Shown: positions 16,789-27,422, numbered from the stretch's first letter. The stretch: DNA of 64,000 nt from Aquimarina sp. MAR_2010_214 (GCF_002846555.1 NZ_PJMS01000001.1:1-64000); one strand, 5' to 3'. Notes: a model not told the origin generated them from the letters alone. Made by a program: numbers and translations.

Positions 16789-19476
16789 ATGAAAATAAAC
16801 CTTTTTGAGGTCATGACGTGGCCAAAAATTAGTTATGGAAAAACTATTTTTCTAATGAAATTATCTTTCTTTTTTTATTTAGTTTTTTGTTTTCAACTCT
16901 TTGCATTCAATGGATTTTCTCAGAACAGCGTTACGCTAGCCGAAGAAAATAGTCCATTAAAATCAATTATACACAAAATTGAAGAACAGACATCCTACAA
17001 TTTTATTCTAAATAATGATGTGATCGATGTTGATCAAAACTTTAGCATTAAAGTTATAGAAAAAGATCTGACGGAAACAATTGCATTGCTTTTTAAGAAT
17101 TCTACCATTTCTTATAAAATCAAAAAAAATCATATCATCCTTTCTAAAAACAAAAACGATGATTTTACTATTAGTGGGATCGTTACAGACGCAAGTACTG
17201 GCGAAACACTTTTGGGTGCCAGTATTATTGTTAAAAATCTTAGCAAAGGGGTATTTACTAATGAATATGGCTTTTATTCTATAACCTTACCAAAAGGAGA
17301 TTATGTTTTTGAAATTTCGTATTTAGGCTATTTGACTAAAGAGATCAACGTTCAATTACAAAATAATATGAACGTAAAGATAGAACTACAACCATCTTCA
17401 AGTATGTTAGATGAAGTCATCATAGTATCTAATCAGCATACTACAAGTCAGGTAAAATCAATTCTTGGGGGAACTTCGAATCTAACAGCCGAAGGGATAA
17501 AAAAACTACCTTCTCTTTTGGGCGAGCCAGATATTAACAGAGCGATACTAACTCAAACAGGGATTAGCAGCATTGGCGAAGGAACCAGTGGTTTTAATGT
17601 AAGAGGTGGTAATATCGATCAAAATTTAATTCTACTAGACGAAGCCCCTTTGTATAATACCTCTCATTTATTTGGATTGTTTTCTATTTTTAATGCTGAC
17701 GCTGTCAAGATCATAAAACTATATAAAGGCGAAATCCCAGCACGTTTTGGAGGTAGAGCATCATCAGTATTAGAAATTCGACAAAAAAATGGAAACTCAA
17801 AAAGACTTAAGGGAGAAGGAGGGTTAGGATTATTATTTTCTAAACTCACTATAGAAGGGCCTATTCTAAAAGATAAAATAAGCTTCTTAGCTTCTGGCAG
17901 ACGATCTTATTTTGATGTGTTTTTCCCATTGTTTCCAGGTAATGAAGCTGTTGACAAATTCCATTTTTATGACCTGAACACCAAACTAACTTGGAACATC
18001 AATAAAAAAAATAGACTTTATGCCTCAGGGATTTTTGCCGCAGATGTCATACAACTTAATCAAGATGATACAGGAGAAGGGGGATTTGATTCTGATTTAG
18101 ATCTTGGATGGACAGATACTACCGCTACCTTACGATGGAATCACATCTTTTCTAATAAATTATTTACCAATATCACGGGTATTTATAGCAATTATAAGTT
18201 TAATCTAGGAATAAAAGAAGATATTGAAGGTGAAGAAGATATTGAAGAAACCGTTGGTAGATCAATCGAAAATTGGCTTTTTAAGCCTGATTTTACCTAT
18301 TATTCAAATCCTACTACAACAATGAGATTTGGTCTTTCTGGTAATTTATATCAGTTTATTCCCAAACAAAGTTCTGACATAAGAGAAGAGCTTGTTGACA
18401 AAGAAAAAGCACTAGAGCTAGCAGCGTATTATAGCGTTAAAAAACAATGGGATAAATTATCGGTACAGACGGGTTTACGATACTCTTGGTTTGCAAATTT
18501 TGGAGAAGAAAACATTGCTATCTATGACCCTAATCTTCCACAAACACAAAACTCAATTATAGGAAATAAAAATGTTAAGAATAACGAAATATCAAAAAGC
18601 TATTTTGGGCTAGAACCACGTATCTCCTTAAAATATGATCTCAATGATCGAAAAGCTTTCAAAATGGGATACAATAGAATGTTTCAATACATCCATTCCA
18701 TATCCAGCCAAAATATAGCTTTACCTAACGATATCTGGAAACCGTCTGGAGAGCACATTGCACCCTTAGAAGTGAATCAATTTTCTGCTGGATATGCATA
18801 TGACACCAAGGATCAAGGTTATAATTTTTCAATAGAAGGATACTACAAAACATTTGACAACATTGTAGTGTATAAAAATGGAGCCCGATTAGGAGTCCTT
18901 GATAACTTAGAAACAGAATTGGTACCTGCCAAAGGTTTTTCCTATGGATTAGAATTGGCAGTTCATAAAAATAAAGGGAAATTAACTGGAAATATAAACT
19001 ACACCTATTCTGTATCCAAACGGAAAACAAAAAGTGATTTCTATTCAGAACAGATTAATAGCAGTACATATTTTCCTTCGAATTTTGACAGGCCACATAT
19101 ATTTAATAGTACTGTGAATTACAAACTATCTAAAAAGTGGGAAATGGGAGTCTTCTTCACCTTTCAAACAGGAAGACCTATCACGCAGCCAAATGGTAGA
19201 TTTACTTTTGATGGAGATTCATTTATTACATATTCGGATAGAAATGCATTTAGAATTCCAAACACACATAGAGCCGACATTTCGTTTACGTATACCCCCA
19301 CAGATAACCCTAAAACAAACTGGAAAGGAAGTTGGAATTTCGGCGTATACAATGTATACGGACGTAAAAATGCGTTTTCGGTTAATTCTGTTTTTAAGAA
19401 CAATACATTAAAAACGTCCCAGATTTCTTTTATTGCGGCGCCAATTCCATTCATATCTTATAATTTTAAATTTTAG
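16789..19476 (+). CDS. TonB-dependent receptor with signalling (STN) domain, FecA-like
   Basis: An 895-residue outer-membrane receptor with an extended N terminus before the signal peptide (hydrophobic ~25-45). An STN signalling domain follows (ENSPLKSIIHKIEEQTSYNF to ~115), then a CarboxypepD_reg-like domain (SGIVTDASTGETLLGASI to ~195). The plug is at ~220-330 (GEGTSGFNVRGGNIDQNLIL), and the beta-barrel runs to the C-terminal Phe (IPFISYNFKF). STN plus upstream FecI/FecR genes means the receptor transduces ligand binding. The substrate is not evident. SusD is absent; the partner is a DUF4249 lipoprotein. Confidence 0.93.
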   Translation: MKINLFEVMTWPKISYGKTIFLMKLSFFFYLVFCFQLFAFNGFSQNSVTLAEENSPLKSIIHKIEEQTSYNFILNNDVIDVDQNFSIKVIEKDLTETIALLFKNSTISYKIKKNHIILSKNKNDDFTISGIVTDASTGETLLGASIIVKNLSKGVFTNEYGFYSITLPKGDYVFEISYLGYLTKEINVQLQNNMNVKIELQPSSSMLDEVIIVSNQHTTSQVKSILGGTSNLTAEGIKKLPSLLGEPDINRAILTQTGISSIGEGTSGFNVRGGNIDQNLILLDEAPLYNTSHLFGLFSIFNADAVKIIKLYKGEIPARFGGRASSVLEIRQKNGNSKRLKGEGGLGLLFSKLTIEGPILKDKISFLASGRRSYFDVFFPLFPGNEAVDKFHFYDLNTKLTWNINKKNRLYASGIFAADVIQLNQDDTGEGGFDSDLDLGWTDTTATLRWNHIFSNKLFTNITGIYSNYKFNLGIKEDIEGEEDIEETVGRSIENWLFKPDFTYYSNPTTTMRFGLSGNLYQFIPKQSSDIREELVDKEKALELAAYYSVKKQWDKLSVQTGLRYSWFANFGEENIAIYDPNLPQTQNSIIGNKNVKNNEISKSYFGLEPRISLKYDLNDRKAFKMGYNRMFQYIHSISSQNIALPNDIWKPSGEHIAPLEVNQFSAGYAYDTKDQGYNFSIEGYYKTFDNIVVYKNGARLGVLDNLETELVPAKGFSYGLELAVHKNKGKLTGNINYTYSVSKRKTKSDFYSEQINSSTYFPSNFDRPHIFNSTVNYKLSKKWEMGVFFTFQTGRPITQPNGRFTFDGDSFITYSDRNAFRIPNTHRADISFTYTPTDNPKTNWKGSWNFGVYNVYGRKNAFSVNSVFKNNTLKTSQISFIAAPIPFISYNFKF

Positions 19477-19480
19477 ATCC

Positions 19481-20284
19481 ATGAAAAAACTATATATATA
19501 CATCACACTAGTTTTATTAAGTATTCTAACAAGTTGTGTTGAAGATATCAATCCAGATTTTGAGTTTGAAGAACAAGTATTTATTTCTGGATTGCTTACC
19601 AGCGAAGAGGATTATGTTTCGGTTCAAATTCAAAAAACCACTCCTGTAACTGATACCACTTTTAGTGCTATAAATGATGTACAAGTATCATTGTTTACCA
19701 AAAATGTATCCAATACCGCATCACTAGTTTCGGATTCGTTTACCATAGATAATGGAAATTACAGGACTTCAGAGATGATTACTCCCATTATTGGAAACAC
19801 CTATTGGATAGAAGTTATGTTACAAGATCAAACTGTGATTAAATCAGAAGAAGAAATTTTGAAACCGTCTATACCTATTATAGATATGGTAAAAAACGGT
19901 AACACAGTTCGAGTTACTTTTAAAGGCCCAATCGAAGAACAAAATTTCTACCTAATTCGCATAGAAGTTTTTAAAGGCGACATGTCAATTTCTGATGAAT
20001 ATGGCGTATTCAATGATAGAATTGTGAATGAAGTAGAAGAAAAAATTCTTGATATTGGCAATATAAAGACTGGTGAAACAGTACGAGTTAGTCTCCATAA
20101 TATTAACTTTACTACGTTTCAGTTTTATGCCAATGTACTTAGGAACCAAGGTGATGAACCTGGATTCTCCTCTCTATTTCCACCTATAAATATTGTTGGT
20201 AATATTACCAACACAATCACTAATGAATTGATCCTAGGTAATTTTGGTATCGCAGGATTTAGTACCATGACTATGGATTTCTGA
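19481..20284 (+). CDS. DUF4249 family lipoprotein, partner of TonB receptor
   Basis: Starts at the ATG at 19481, 5 bp after the receptor stop; a longer reading from 19433 would overlap the receptor and mask the signal. The N terminus MKKLYIYITLVLLSILTSC is a lipoprotein signal, with Cys then VEDINPDFEFEEQVFISG. The rest is beta-rich, typical of DUF4249 proteins that follow STN-type TonB receptors in Bacteroidota and probably act at the cell surface with them. Ligand unknown. A DUF4249 gene usually closes such operons, as here. Confidence 0.87.
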   Translation: MKKLYIYITLVLLSILTSCVEDINPDFEFEEQVFISGLLTSEEDYVSVQIQKTTPVTDTTFSAINDVQVSLFTKNVSNTASLVSDSFTIDNGNYRTSEMITPIIGNTYWIEVMLQDQTVIKSEEEILKPSIPIIDMVKNGNTVRVTFKGPIEEQNFYLIRIEVFKGDMSISDEYGVFNDRIVNEVEEKILDIGNIKTGETVRVSLHNINFTTFQFYANVLRNQGDEPGFSSLFPPINIVGNITNTITNELILGNFGIAGFSTMTMDF

Positions 20285-20498
20285 ACTAAGGTCTTTTATT
20301 TTTTTCTAAAATGAAAAAATAGCAAACCATACATATGCACTTTTTATAAACTAGTTGAGGTACTAAACTACCCTGACCTTATCCGTTCATTTTTAACAAT
20401 TCGTGAGTTCTGAAATACAACTCACTACTAATAAAGGGATTACTTTGATTGAGGTATAGCCCATTAAATTAATATAAACAATTTAAAATCAAATTATT

Positions 20499-21365
20499 AT
20501 GAAGCATTATCACATGTACACAACAGTTCTTATTTTATCCTTATTTCTTATTGGCTGTAGCTCTGATGATAGTCCCGTTATTAACGAACCTATTGAAATA
20601 TCGAAGGAAATTAAAAGTTTAATTTATTTCAGAGGAGACGAAAAAGCTCCTACAGTTCTAATTAATGCGCAAGCTGGACCTAGTACAGCACTCGATCAAG
20701 AGATAATAGATTTTTTTGTTGATGATTTTAATACCGCCGGTATTTTAACTGTAAATGTACACCAAGCACAAACGTTAACCCCTAGTATAGTTAATGACAA
20801 TGATATAACATTAGAGCAAGCGGTTAATTTTAATGCAGAAAGTATAGAAACACTTGCCAAAGTGATTACTTATTTTAAGGATCAAGGCAGAACAGTTTAT
20901 GTTTTAGGGCTTTCATTTGGTGCGTTTGTAACACAAGGTCTTATTGCCAAAAAAGGAATAGATATTGCTGATAAATATCTAATTATTTCGGGTAGATTAG
21001 ATATGAATGACGTTATGTGGCAAGGGTTAGCTGAAGGAAAGGAAGGATATTTTGAAAACGGGGTTACTCCCATATTAGATTCAGAGCCACTAGCGAATGC
21101 AAAAAATAGAAATCTTCAAAGACTATCTTCTGGATTCGGAAAGAATAGATACACGAAACTTCTTAATACTATTGAGGATTTATCTAGCGTAACTTACATT
21201 TATGGAGCAACAGATATAGCTGTTGGTGGTCTTACCGCCGATGAAGTTTTGTTTTTGGAGTCTAAAAACGCTAATATCCTTGCTGGAGATGGGGGTCATG
21301 ATGAGCCTTTTGTTGGTTTTCTTGAACAAGGTCTTAATGAGGCATTTGGAATACAATTGCAATAA
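20499..21365 (+). CDS. Alpha/beta-hydrolase-fold lipoprotein
   Basis: A 288-residue protein with lipoprotein signal (VLILSLFLIGCSSDD, Cys ~20). The fold is suggested by the nucleophile elbow VYVLGLSFGAFVTQG (GxSxG, Ser ~147), an acidic residue after YIYGATDIAVGG, and a C-terminal His in GDGGHDEPF (~270), giving a plausible Ser-Asp-His triad. The substrate cannot be predicted. It follows the DUF4249 gene by 214 bp and is probably a separate unit. Confidence 0.72.
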   Translation: MKHYHMYTTVLILSLFLIGCSSDDSPVINEPIEISKEIKSLIYFRGDEKAPTVLINAQAGPSTALDQEIIDFFVDDFNTAGILTVNVHQAQTLTPSIVNDNDITLEQAVNFNAESIETLAKVITYFKDQGRTVYVLGLSFGAFVTQGLIAKKGIDIADKYLIISGRLDMNDVMWQGLAEGKEGYFENGVTPILDSEPLANAKNRNLQRLSSGFGKNRYTKLLNTIEDLSSVTYIYGATDIAVGGLTADEVLFLESKNANILAGDGGHDEPFVGFLEQGLNEAFGIQLQ

Positions 21366-21965
21366 CTAATACTGTTAGTATTCAAATCGAAACAAACTAG
21401 CATCGCTTACTGGCTACGCTCATCACAAAATGATACTTTTTTGGTGCTTTTTTATAAAATTGTAGCGTTTTCCAAAAAAATAAAATAGTCCTAGATAAAA
21501 ATAATCTTCTGAAATTCTGAAGGTTATTTTTAGTAGCGTGAACAAGGTTAACTCCTTCACTACTTTTCGTCGTTGGACCTTAAAAGGGGAGTTTGCACAA
21601 AGAAAACCATGATGCAAGGCATCAGATTTTCGGGTATAAAAAAACCAGTTGTTTTCACAACTGGTTTTTTTAGTAGCACCCGAGCGACATCTTATCGAAC
21701 TTTTAGATTATTCATTCTAAATTAATCCTCTCAAAACCAATGGATTTACAAAAATTATGTAAAACAGATTTTTTTGCTTTTTTACTAACAAATTTATTTA
21801 ATCAAATCTTCCAATCCTAAATTGTCCTATCTATTGGGAGGAGGTCACACCTTGATCTAAGGAACAAGAATTTTAGATAACATTCAAAATTAACATTAAA
21901 TTTTCTTATTGCAATATTGTTGCATTAAATGTTTTTTTTTAAATTCGTCCCCTAAATAATCATAA
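21366..21965. other. Intergenic region with hairpin and tRNA-like tag
   Basis: No credible gene; a 64-codon reading on the minus strand has no family signature. A strong hairpin lies at 21641-21668, followed by a short tag AGTAGCACCCGAGCGACAT. The last ~120 bp before 21966 include TGCATTAAATG and long T-runs, and probably hold the receptor promoter, though no clear boxes are seen. Confidence 0.5.
21641..21673 (+). terminator. Strong hairpin with T-run and tRNA-like tag
   Basis: A 12-bp perfect stem AAAACCAGTTGT/ACAACTGGTTTT with a 4-nt loop, followed by further T residues. It is immediately followed by AGTAGCACCCGAGCG. The arrangement hairpin then TAGC-GGG-like tag recurs at 30973 and 41930. 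It may terminate transcription from 20499, but it lies ~275 bp past that gene. Confidence 0.65.
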
Positions 21966-24185
21966 ATGAAGTTACTTTTCTTTACCATTTCACTATTGCT
22001 GCTAAGTAGTTCAATATATGCTCAAGTCCTAATCGGTACTGTGGTAAATCAAAATCAACTAGCAATTAAAGAAGCCAACATCTTAAACAAAACAACAAAT
22101 GAGCACAATCATACGAATGCCCATGGTAGTTTTAGTTTAAAAAATGTCTCCATCGGGGACATTCTAAAGTTTTCACGTTTGGGGTATCAAAGTGAAGAAG
22201 TAATAGTCAAAGATCTAAGCACATCTTTGATTATTGTATTGTATCCACAATCTATCAATCTTGATGAAATAATTATTACTTCAAAAGTCAATACGCTTCA
22301 ATTAATTACAGATGTAGATATACAAACCAACCCAGTAAATTCTTCCCAAGATATTTTGAGAAAAGTTCCTGGATTATTTATAGGACAACATGCGGGAGGG
22401 GGAAAAGCAGAACAAATCTTTTTACGTGGTTTTGATATTGATCATGGTACTGATATTAACCTAACTGTTGATGGACTTCCAGTAAATATGGTATCCCATG
22501 CCCACGGACAAGGATATGCTGATTTACACTTCGTAATTCCTGAAACTATAGATAAAGTAGATTTTGGGAAAGGGGTATATTATGAGGATAAGGGTAACTT
22601 TGCAACCGCTGGTTATGTAGACTTTAAAACCAAAGAAAACCTGAATACGAGTATGATCAAACTAGAGGCAGGGCAGTTTGACACATATCGCTTTTTGGGG
22701 ATGTTTAATATTATGAATACTGCACAACACAATGCTTATGTAGCATCAGAATATTTATCTACTGATAGTTTCTTTGACAGTCCGCAAAACTTTAATCGGA
22801 TTAACATTTTGGGAAAATATACAGGTTTTATTACTGATAGCGATAAGCTTGGTGTTACTGTATCTAACTTTAGCAGTAAATGGGATGCTTCAGGACAAAT
22901 ACCACAGCGAGCAGTCGATAGTGGTTTGATTTCGCGATTTGGCGCTATTGATGATACAGAAGGAGGCAATACGTCAAGGACTAATTTTTTAGTAAACTAT
23001 GATAAGATTATTAATAAAAATTCAACTTTAAAAAATAGTGTTTATTGGAGTGCCTATGATTTTGAACTCTATTCTAACTTTACTTTTTTATTAGAGGATC
23101 CTATCAATGGAGATCAGATTAGACAAAAGGAAGGTAGAACAATTTTTGGATTGAATAGTGAATACCAAAAAGCATTTTCTGGTAATAAAGTGGAAGGAAC
23201 TTGGCAAGCAGGGATTAGTCTTAGGAATGATCAAAGTAAGGACAATCAATTGTCTCGTTCTCGCAACAGAATAGAAACCTTAGAACAGATTCAGTTTGGA
23301 GATATTAACGAAACCAATTTTGGAGCTTACCTTGGGGCAAACATTCACCTGAATAAGTGGACATTCAACCCTTCTATACGGGTGGATTATTTTGATTTTC
23401 AGTATAATAATGCGTTATTAGGACTTTATAAAACTCAGGAAGAGACAGAAGCTGCCATTAGCCCTAAATTGAATATTTTTTATAATGCTTCAAATGAATT
23501 ACAGGTGTACGCAAAAGCCGGAAAAGGCTTTCACTCTAATGATACGAGGGTTGTAGTTGCCCGTGGAGGCGAAACTATATTACCATCAGCTTTAGGAACT
23601 GATATAGGATTTGTTTGGAAGCCCACTTCTAAGATGCTTTTCAATCTTGCTTATTGGTATTTATATTTAGAACAAGAATTTGTTTATGTAGGGGACGCAG
23701 GGATCGTAGAACCCAGTGGTGAAACGAGACGTCAAGGAATCGATCTAAGTTACCGATACCAGATTTTCCCTTGGTTGTTTTGTAATTTAGATGCCAATTA
23801 TACACATGCTAGATCTATTGATGAGCCTTCAGATGCGGATTACATCCCCTTAGCAGCAGATTTTACTTTGATGGGTGGATTTAATGTTCTGCATAAATCA
23901 GGTTTTTTTGGGAGTGTCAATGTTCAGCATCTAAATGATCGTCCTGCCAATGAGGATAATAGTATTGTAGCAGAAGGATATACTATCACAAATTTAAATG
24001 TAGGGTATAAATGGAAAAAAATGAGTTTGAGTATTCAAATACAAAACCTATTTGATCAAGATTGGAACGAAACTCAGTTCGCTACTGAATCGCGTTTGAC
24101 TGGCGAACCTCAATCTGTTGAAGAAATCCATTTTACCCCGGGGACACCTTTCTTTTTGAAAACAACAGTGCAGTATAATTTTTAA
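21966..24185 (+). CDS. TonB-dependent receptor (CarboxypepD_reg N terminus), possible metal uptake
   Basis: A 739-residue outer-membrane receptor: signal peptide (~1-19), CarboxypepD_reg-like domain (~20-100), then the plug with DILRKVPGLFIGQHAGGGKA and QIFLRGFDIDHGTDINLTVD. A His-containing segment VNMVSHAHGQGYADLHFVIP is typical of a subfamily with VSHAHGQGYAD in the plug. The barrel ends FLKTTVQYNF. No STN domain and no sigma/anti-sigma pair, so it is not self-signalling. Nearby HupE/UreJ proteins (26664, 29844) suggest a transition metal such as Ni or Co as cargo, by inference. Confidence 0.88.
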   Translation: MKLLFFTISLLLLSSSIYAQVLIGTVVNQNQLAIKEANILNKTTNEHNHTNAHGSFSLKNVSIGDILKFSRLGYQSEEVIVKDLSTSLIIVLYPQSINLDEIIITSKVNTLQLITDVDIQTNPVNSSQDILRKVPGLFIGQHAGGGKAEQIFLRGFDIDHGTDINLTVDGLPVNMVSHAHGQGYADLHFVIPETIDKVDFGKGVYYEDKGNFATAGYVDFKTKENLNTSMIKLEAGQFDTYRFLGMFNIMNTAQHNAYVASEYLSTDSFFDSPQNFNRINILGKYTGFITDSDKLGVTVSNFSSKWDASGQIPQRAVDSGLISRFGAIDDTEGGNTSRTNFLVNYDKIINKNSTLKNSVYWSAYDFELYSNFTFLLEDPINGDQIRQKEGRTIFGLNSEYQKAFSGNKVEGTWQAGISLRNDQSKDNQLSRSRNRIETLEQIQFGDINETNFGAYLGANIHLNKWTFNPSIRVDYFDFQYNNALLGLYKTQEETEAAISPKLNIFYNASNELQVYAKAGKGFHSNDTRVVVARGGETILPSALGTDIGFVWKPTSKMLFNLAYWYLYLEQEFVYVGDAGIVEPSGETRRQGIDLSYRYQIFPWLFCNLDANYTHARSIDEPSDADYIPLAADFTLMGGFNVLHKSGFFGSVNVQHLNDRPANEDNSIVAEGYTITNLNVGYKWKKMSLSIQIQNLFDQDWNETQFATESRLTGEPQSVEEIHFTPGTPFFLKTTVQYNF

Positions 24186-24428
24186 AAAGAATTCTGAAAC
24201 TGATAAAATGAACTCAATAAAGCCCCTATTTTATAACTATATGTTTTGCTATAGAGAGCGGTTATAAATATAGTATTTAATATGATCCTAACCCTAAGAA
24301 CAAGTTGTATTATTAAACAGTTAAAAGAAACTAGTTTAAGAAAGTTTTCAAGCGAACTGTTAAAATTTCTTAGTTTCAACTATCTAATTAAAACAACTTT
24401 ATTTATAAAATCATAAATAAAACCAAGA

Positions 24429-26597
24429 ATGAAAAAACTTCTTTTTATTATTACACTAGCGCTTTTTAGTGCTTGTAAAACTGAAACAGACAAAACTAAA
24501 ACGGAAGTATCACAAGTATCAGACAACCCATTTTATCAAGAATGGGATACCTCATTTGGGGTACCACCTTTTAATAAAATTAAGGATGAGCATTACATGC
24601 CAGCGTTTAAAAAAGGTATGGAAGAAAACCTTGCCGAGATTGATGTAATCGTAAATAATTCTGAAGCGCCTACGGTTGCCAATACGCTTGAAGAATTAGA
24701 AAGAACTGGAAAGTTATTTACCAAAGTGCAACGTGTTTTTTATAATTTAACAGGTTCAAATACTAACCAAAAATTACAAGAATTACAACGTGAATTAAGT
24801 CCACTAATTTCTGCTCACTACGACAAAATAAAGCTAAATAAAGAGCTTTTCAAAAGAGTTGAAACAATTTATAAAGAGCGTGAGAACCTTAACCTAAGTA
24901 ACGAACAACGTAAACTTTTAGAAAATACACGTAAGTCATTTGTTCGTAGTGGTGCATTGTTGGATAAAGAACAAAAAGCTAAAATTACAGAAATCAATTC
25001 TAAAATTTCTGAGCTCAAAACCGCATTTGGTCAAAATCTATTAGCTGAAACCAATAGTTTTGAACTTATTTTGGACAAAGACCACTTAGATGGCCTATCA
25101 GATGGTATTATAGCGGCGGCGGCAGAAACAGCTACACAAAAAATGGAGAAAGCCAAAACTGACGAAGAGAAAGTAAAATACAAAGACAAATATGTATTTA
25201 CGCCGCATCGTAGCAGTATGTATCCATTCCTAACCGAATCCAACCGACGCGACTTACGTGAGCAATTATACACAGCTTATACACAACGTGGTGATAATGA
25301 TAATCAAACAGATAATAAAAAGGTCGCTGCAAAAATAGCAAAACTGCGTGCAGAGCGTGCTCAACTAATGGGTTACGAAACTCACGCGCATTTTGTGTTA
25401 GAAGAACGTATGCTAAAAACACCAGCAGAAGTTTATGATTTATTAATGCAGTTATGGAAACCTGCATTGGAAAGAGCCAAAGTAGAAGTTGCCGATATGC
25501 AGGCAGTTGTAGATAAAGAAGGCCACGATTTTAAAATAGCGGCTTGGGACTGGTGGCAGTATTCTGAGAAAGTTCGAAAAGCTAAATATGATTTAGATGA
25601 AGCGGCATTGAAACCGTACTTATCATTAGATAATGTGCTTAACGGTGTATTTGCAACCACAAACAAATTATGGGGCTTAACATATACAGAGTTATTCGAT
25701 ATTAATGTTTATCATCCAGATGCACGTGTTTGGGAAGTAAAAGATAAAGATGGTAGCCACCTAGGGATTTTTATTGGTGATTATTTCACTCGTTCTAACA
25801 AACGTGGCGGAGCATGGATGAATAGTTTTAAAGGACAATCAAATCTTGATGGCAAAGAACGCCCAATCGTAGTAAATGTATGTAATTTCCCTGCTCCTGT
25901 TGGCGATGATCCGGCGTTACTCAGTTTTGAAAACGTCACTACCTTATTTCATGAATTTGGTCATGCTATGCATGGTATTTTAACTAATGTTACCTACGGT
26001 AGTATGGCAGGTACATCTGGACCTCGTGATTTTACCGAGTTTCCAGCACAAATTCTTGAACATTGGGCAAGCGAGCCCGAAATCCTGAAATCATTCGCAA
26101 CTCACTATAAAACAGGCGAAGTTATTCCTGACGAGTTAATCGACAAATTACTAAAAACCTCTAAGTTTAATCAAGGTTTTGCAAATACCGAATATCTGGC
26201 AGCATCATTACTGGATATGGATTGGCACACCATTAAAGCAGAGGAAGATGTTAAAGATGCAGATGCTTTTGAAGAAGCTTCTCTAGCTAAAATTGGCTTG
26301 ATTAACGAAATAGCACCTCGTTATCGTAGCACCTACTTTGCACATATCTTTGCAGGTGGATATGCTTCTGGATACTATAGTTATGTTCACTCTGCTGTAC
26401 TTGACTCAGACGGTTTTGAAGCATTTAAAGAAGCAGGAAATGTATTTGACCCAGAACTTGCTGCAAAGTTGAGAACTTATGTTTATCAAAAAGGCTCAAC
26501 TGAAGAAGCAATGGAACTTTATAAACAATTCCGTGGACGTCAACCCAAAATAGACGCCTTACTGAAAGTAAGAGGGTTAGACGGTTCAACTGACTAA
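24429..26597 (+). CDS. dcp: M3-family dipeptidyl carboxypeptidase, lipoprotein
   Basis: A 722-residue zinc metallopeptidase of the M3 (thimet/Dcp) family that removes C-terminal dipeptides. The active site HEFGHAMHGIL is at ~residues 511-521 with the third ligand Glu expected in the FTEFPAQILEHWA region (~538). The signal peptide ends at LFSACKT, a lipobox, so it is probably an envelope lipoprotein. The length matches family members. Arginine is often encoded by CGT here, unlike neighbouring genes that favour AGA, and GC appears higher, hinting at transfer together with the next gene. The symbol is by family resemblance. Confidence 0.92.
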   Translation: MKKLLFIITLALFSACKTETDKTKTEVSQVSDNPFYQEWDTSFGVPPFNKIKDEHYMPAFKKGMEENLAEIDVIVNNSEAPTVANTLEELERTGKLFTKVQRVFYNLTGSNTNQKLQELQRELSPLISAHYDKIKLNKELFKRVETIYKERENLNLSNEQRKLLENTRKSFVRSGALLDKEQKAKITEINSKISELKTAFGQNLLAETNSFELILDKDHLDGLSDGIIAAAAETATQKMEKAKTDEEKVKYKDKYVFTPHRSSMYPFLTESNRRDLREQLYTAYTQRGDNDNQTDNKKVAAKIAKLRAERAQLMGYETHAHFVLEERMLKTPAEVYDLLMQLWKPALERAKVEVADMQAVVDKEGHDFKIAAWDWWQYSEKVRKAKYDLDEAALKPYLSLDNVLNGVFATTNKLWGLTYTELFDINVYHPDARVWEVKDKDGSHLGIFIGDYFTRSNKRGGAWMNSFKGQSNLDGKERPIVVNVCNFPAPVGDDPALLSFENVTTLFHEFGHAMHGILTNVTYGSMAGTSGPRDFTEFPAQILEHWASEPEILKSFATHYKTGEVIPDELIDKLLKTSKFNQGFANTEYLAASLLDMDWHTIKAEEDVKDADAFEEASLAKIGLINEIAPRYRSTYFAHIFAGGYASGYYSYVHSAVLDSDGFEAFKEAGNVFDPELAAKLRTYVYQKGSTEEAMELYKQFRGRQPKIDALLKVRGLDGSTD

Positions 26598-26617
26598 CTC
26601 AGCTAAAACAATTTGAG

Positions 26618-26649
26618 AAGCGGTGCGGAAAACCGAGCCGCTTTTGTTT
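26618..26649 (+). terminator. Terminator-like hairpin after dcp
   Basis: AAGCGGTGCGG/CCGAGCCGCTT stem with a two-base internal mismatch and an AAAA loop, followed by TTGTTT. It lies 21 bp after the dcp stop and ends just before the HupE gene at 26664, so it could terminate or attenuate read-through into it. Confidence 0.6.
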
Positions 26650-26663
26650 AAAATATCCCTGTT

Positions 26664-27422
26664 ATGCTTATGAGATTTCTTAAAACTCTTATTTTCTGCG
26701 CCTTCTTGTGTTCTAGTTCTGTAGTTTTCTCTCACCCTGAAGACGAACTTGTTATATTAGAAATCGAACTGGGGGAACTTGACTTCCTAGATAAGGGAAT
26801 AACTGCCGAATATGAATTAATAGCAGCCATAAAACGTCAGCGTATGCGTAAACTGGAGGCCATGCCTTGGCAAGAAAAATTTTTGTTATTTATTAAGGCA
26901 GGTGTTGAGCACATCATCCCAAAAGGTTTAGATCATATTCTTTTTGTATTAGGGTTATTTTTTTCCAGCCTTATTTTAGGACGCTTGCTTTGGCAGGTAA
27001 CCGCTTTTACCCTTGCTCACACAATCACCTTAGCCCTGGCTGCATTTGGTTTTGTACAGGCTCCAATCGATATAGTCGAACCTCTTATTGCGCTGTCTAT
27101 CGTTTGGGTAGCAGTCGAAAATTGTGTATTTAAACAAACAAACAAATGGAGACCTTTCATCGTATTCAGCTTCGGCTTACTACACGGCTTAGGCTTTGCG
27201 ACTGTGTTAAGTGAATATGGATTACCTAAAAACAATTTTATTCCTTCGTTACTAGCATTCAATATCGGTGTAGAAATTGGTCAGTTGCTGGTATTAGTTA
27301 CCGCTTCCGCATTAGTATGGTTTATTCGACACAAGAGCTGGTATCGTCGGCGGATACAAATTCCAGCATCTCTAATGATTGCCTTGGTTGGCCTATTTTG
27401 GTTTATCGAAAGAGTACTTTAA
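26664..27422 (+). CDS. HupE/UreJ family membrane protein (copy 1)
   Basis: A 252-residue protein with a signal peptide (~1-23) and an exported ~70-residue segment rich in Glu. About six transmembrane helices of the HupE/UreJ_2 family follow: GVEHIIPKGLDHILFVLGLF, FTLAHTITLALAAFG and FSFGLLHGLGFATVL with conserved His residues. Family members act as nickel or cobalt permeases in some organisms, and many in Bacteroidota are untested. It sits 66 bp after dcp and shares its CGT-rich codon use. Start could be ATG 26664 or the ATG 6 bp later. Confidence 0.85.
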   Translation: MLMRFLKTLIFCAFLCSSSVVFSHPEDELVILEIELGELDFLDKGITAEYELIAAIKRQRMRKLEAMPWQEKFLLFIKAGVEHIIPKGLDHILFVLGLFFSSLILGRLLWQVTAFTLAHTITLALAAFGFVQAPIDIVEPLIALSIVWVAVENCVFKQTNKWRPFIVFSFGLLHGLGFATVLSEYGLPKNNFIPSLLAFNIGVEIGQLLVLVTASALVWFIRHKSWYRRRIQIPASLMIALVGLFWFIERVL

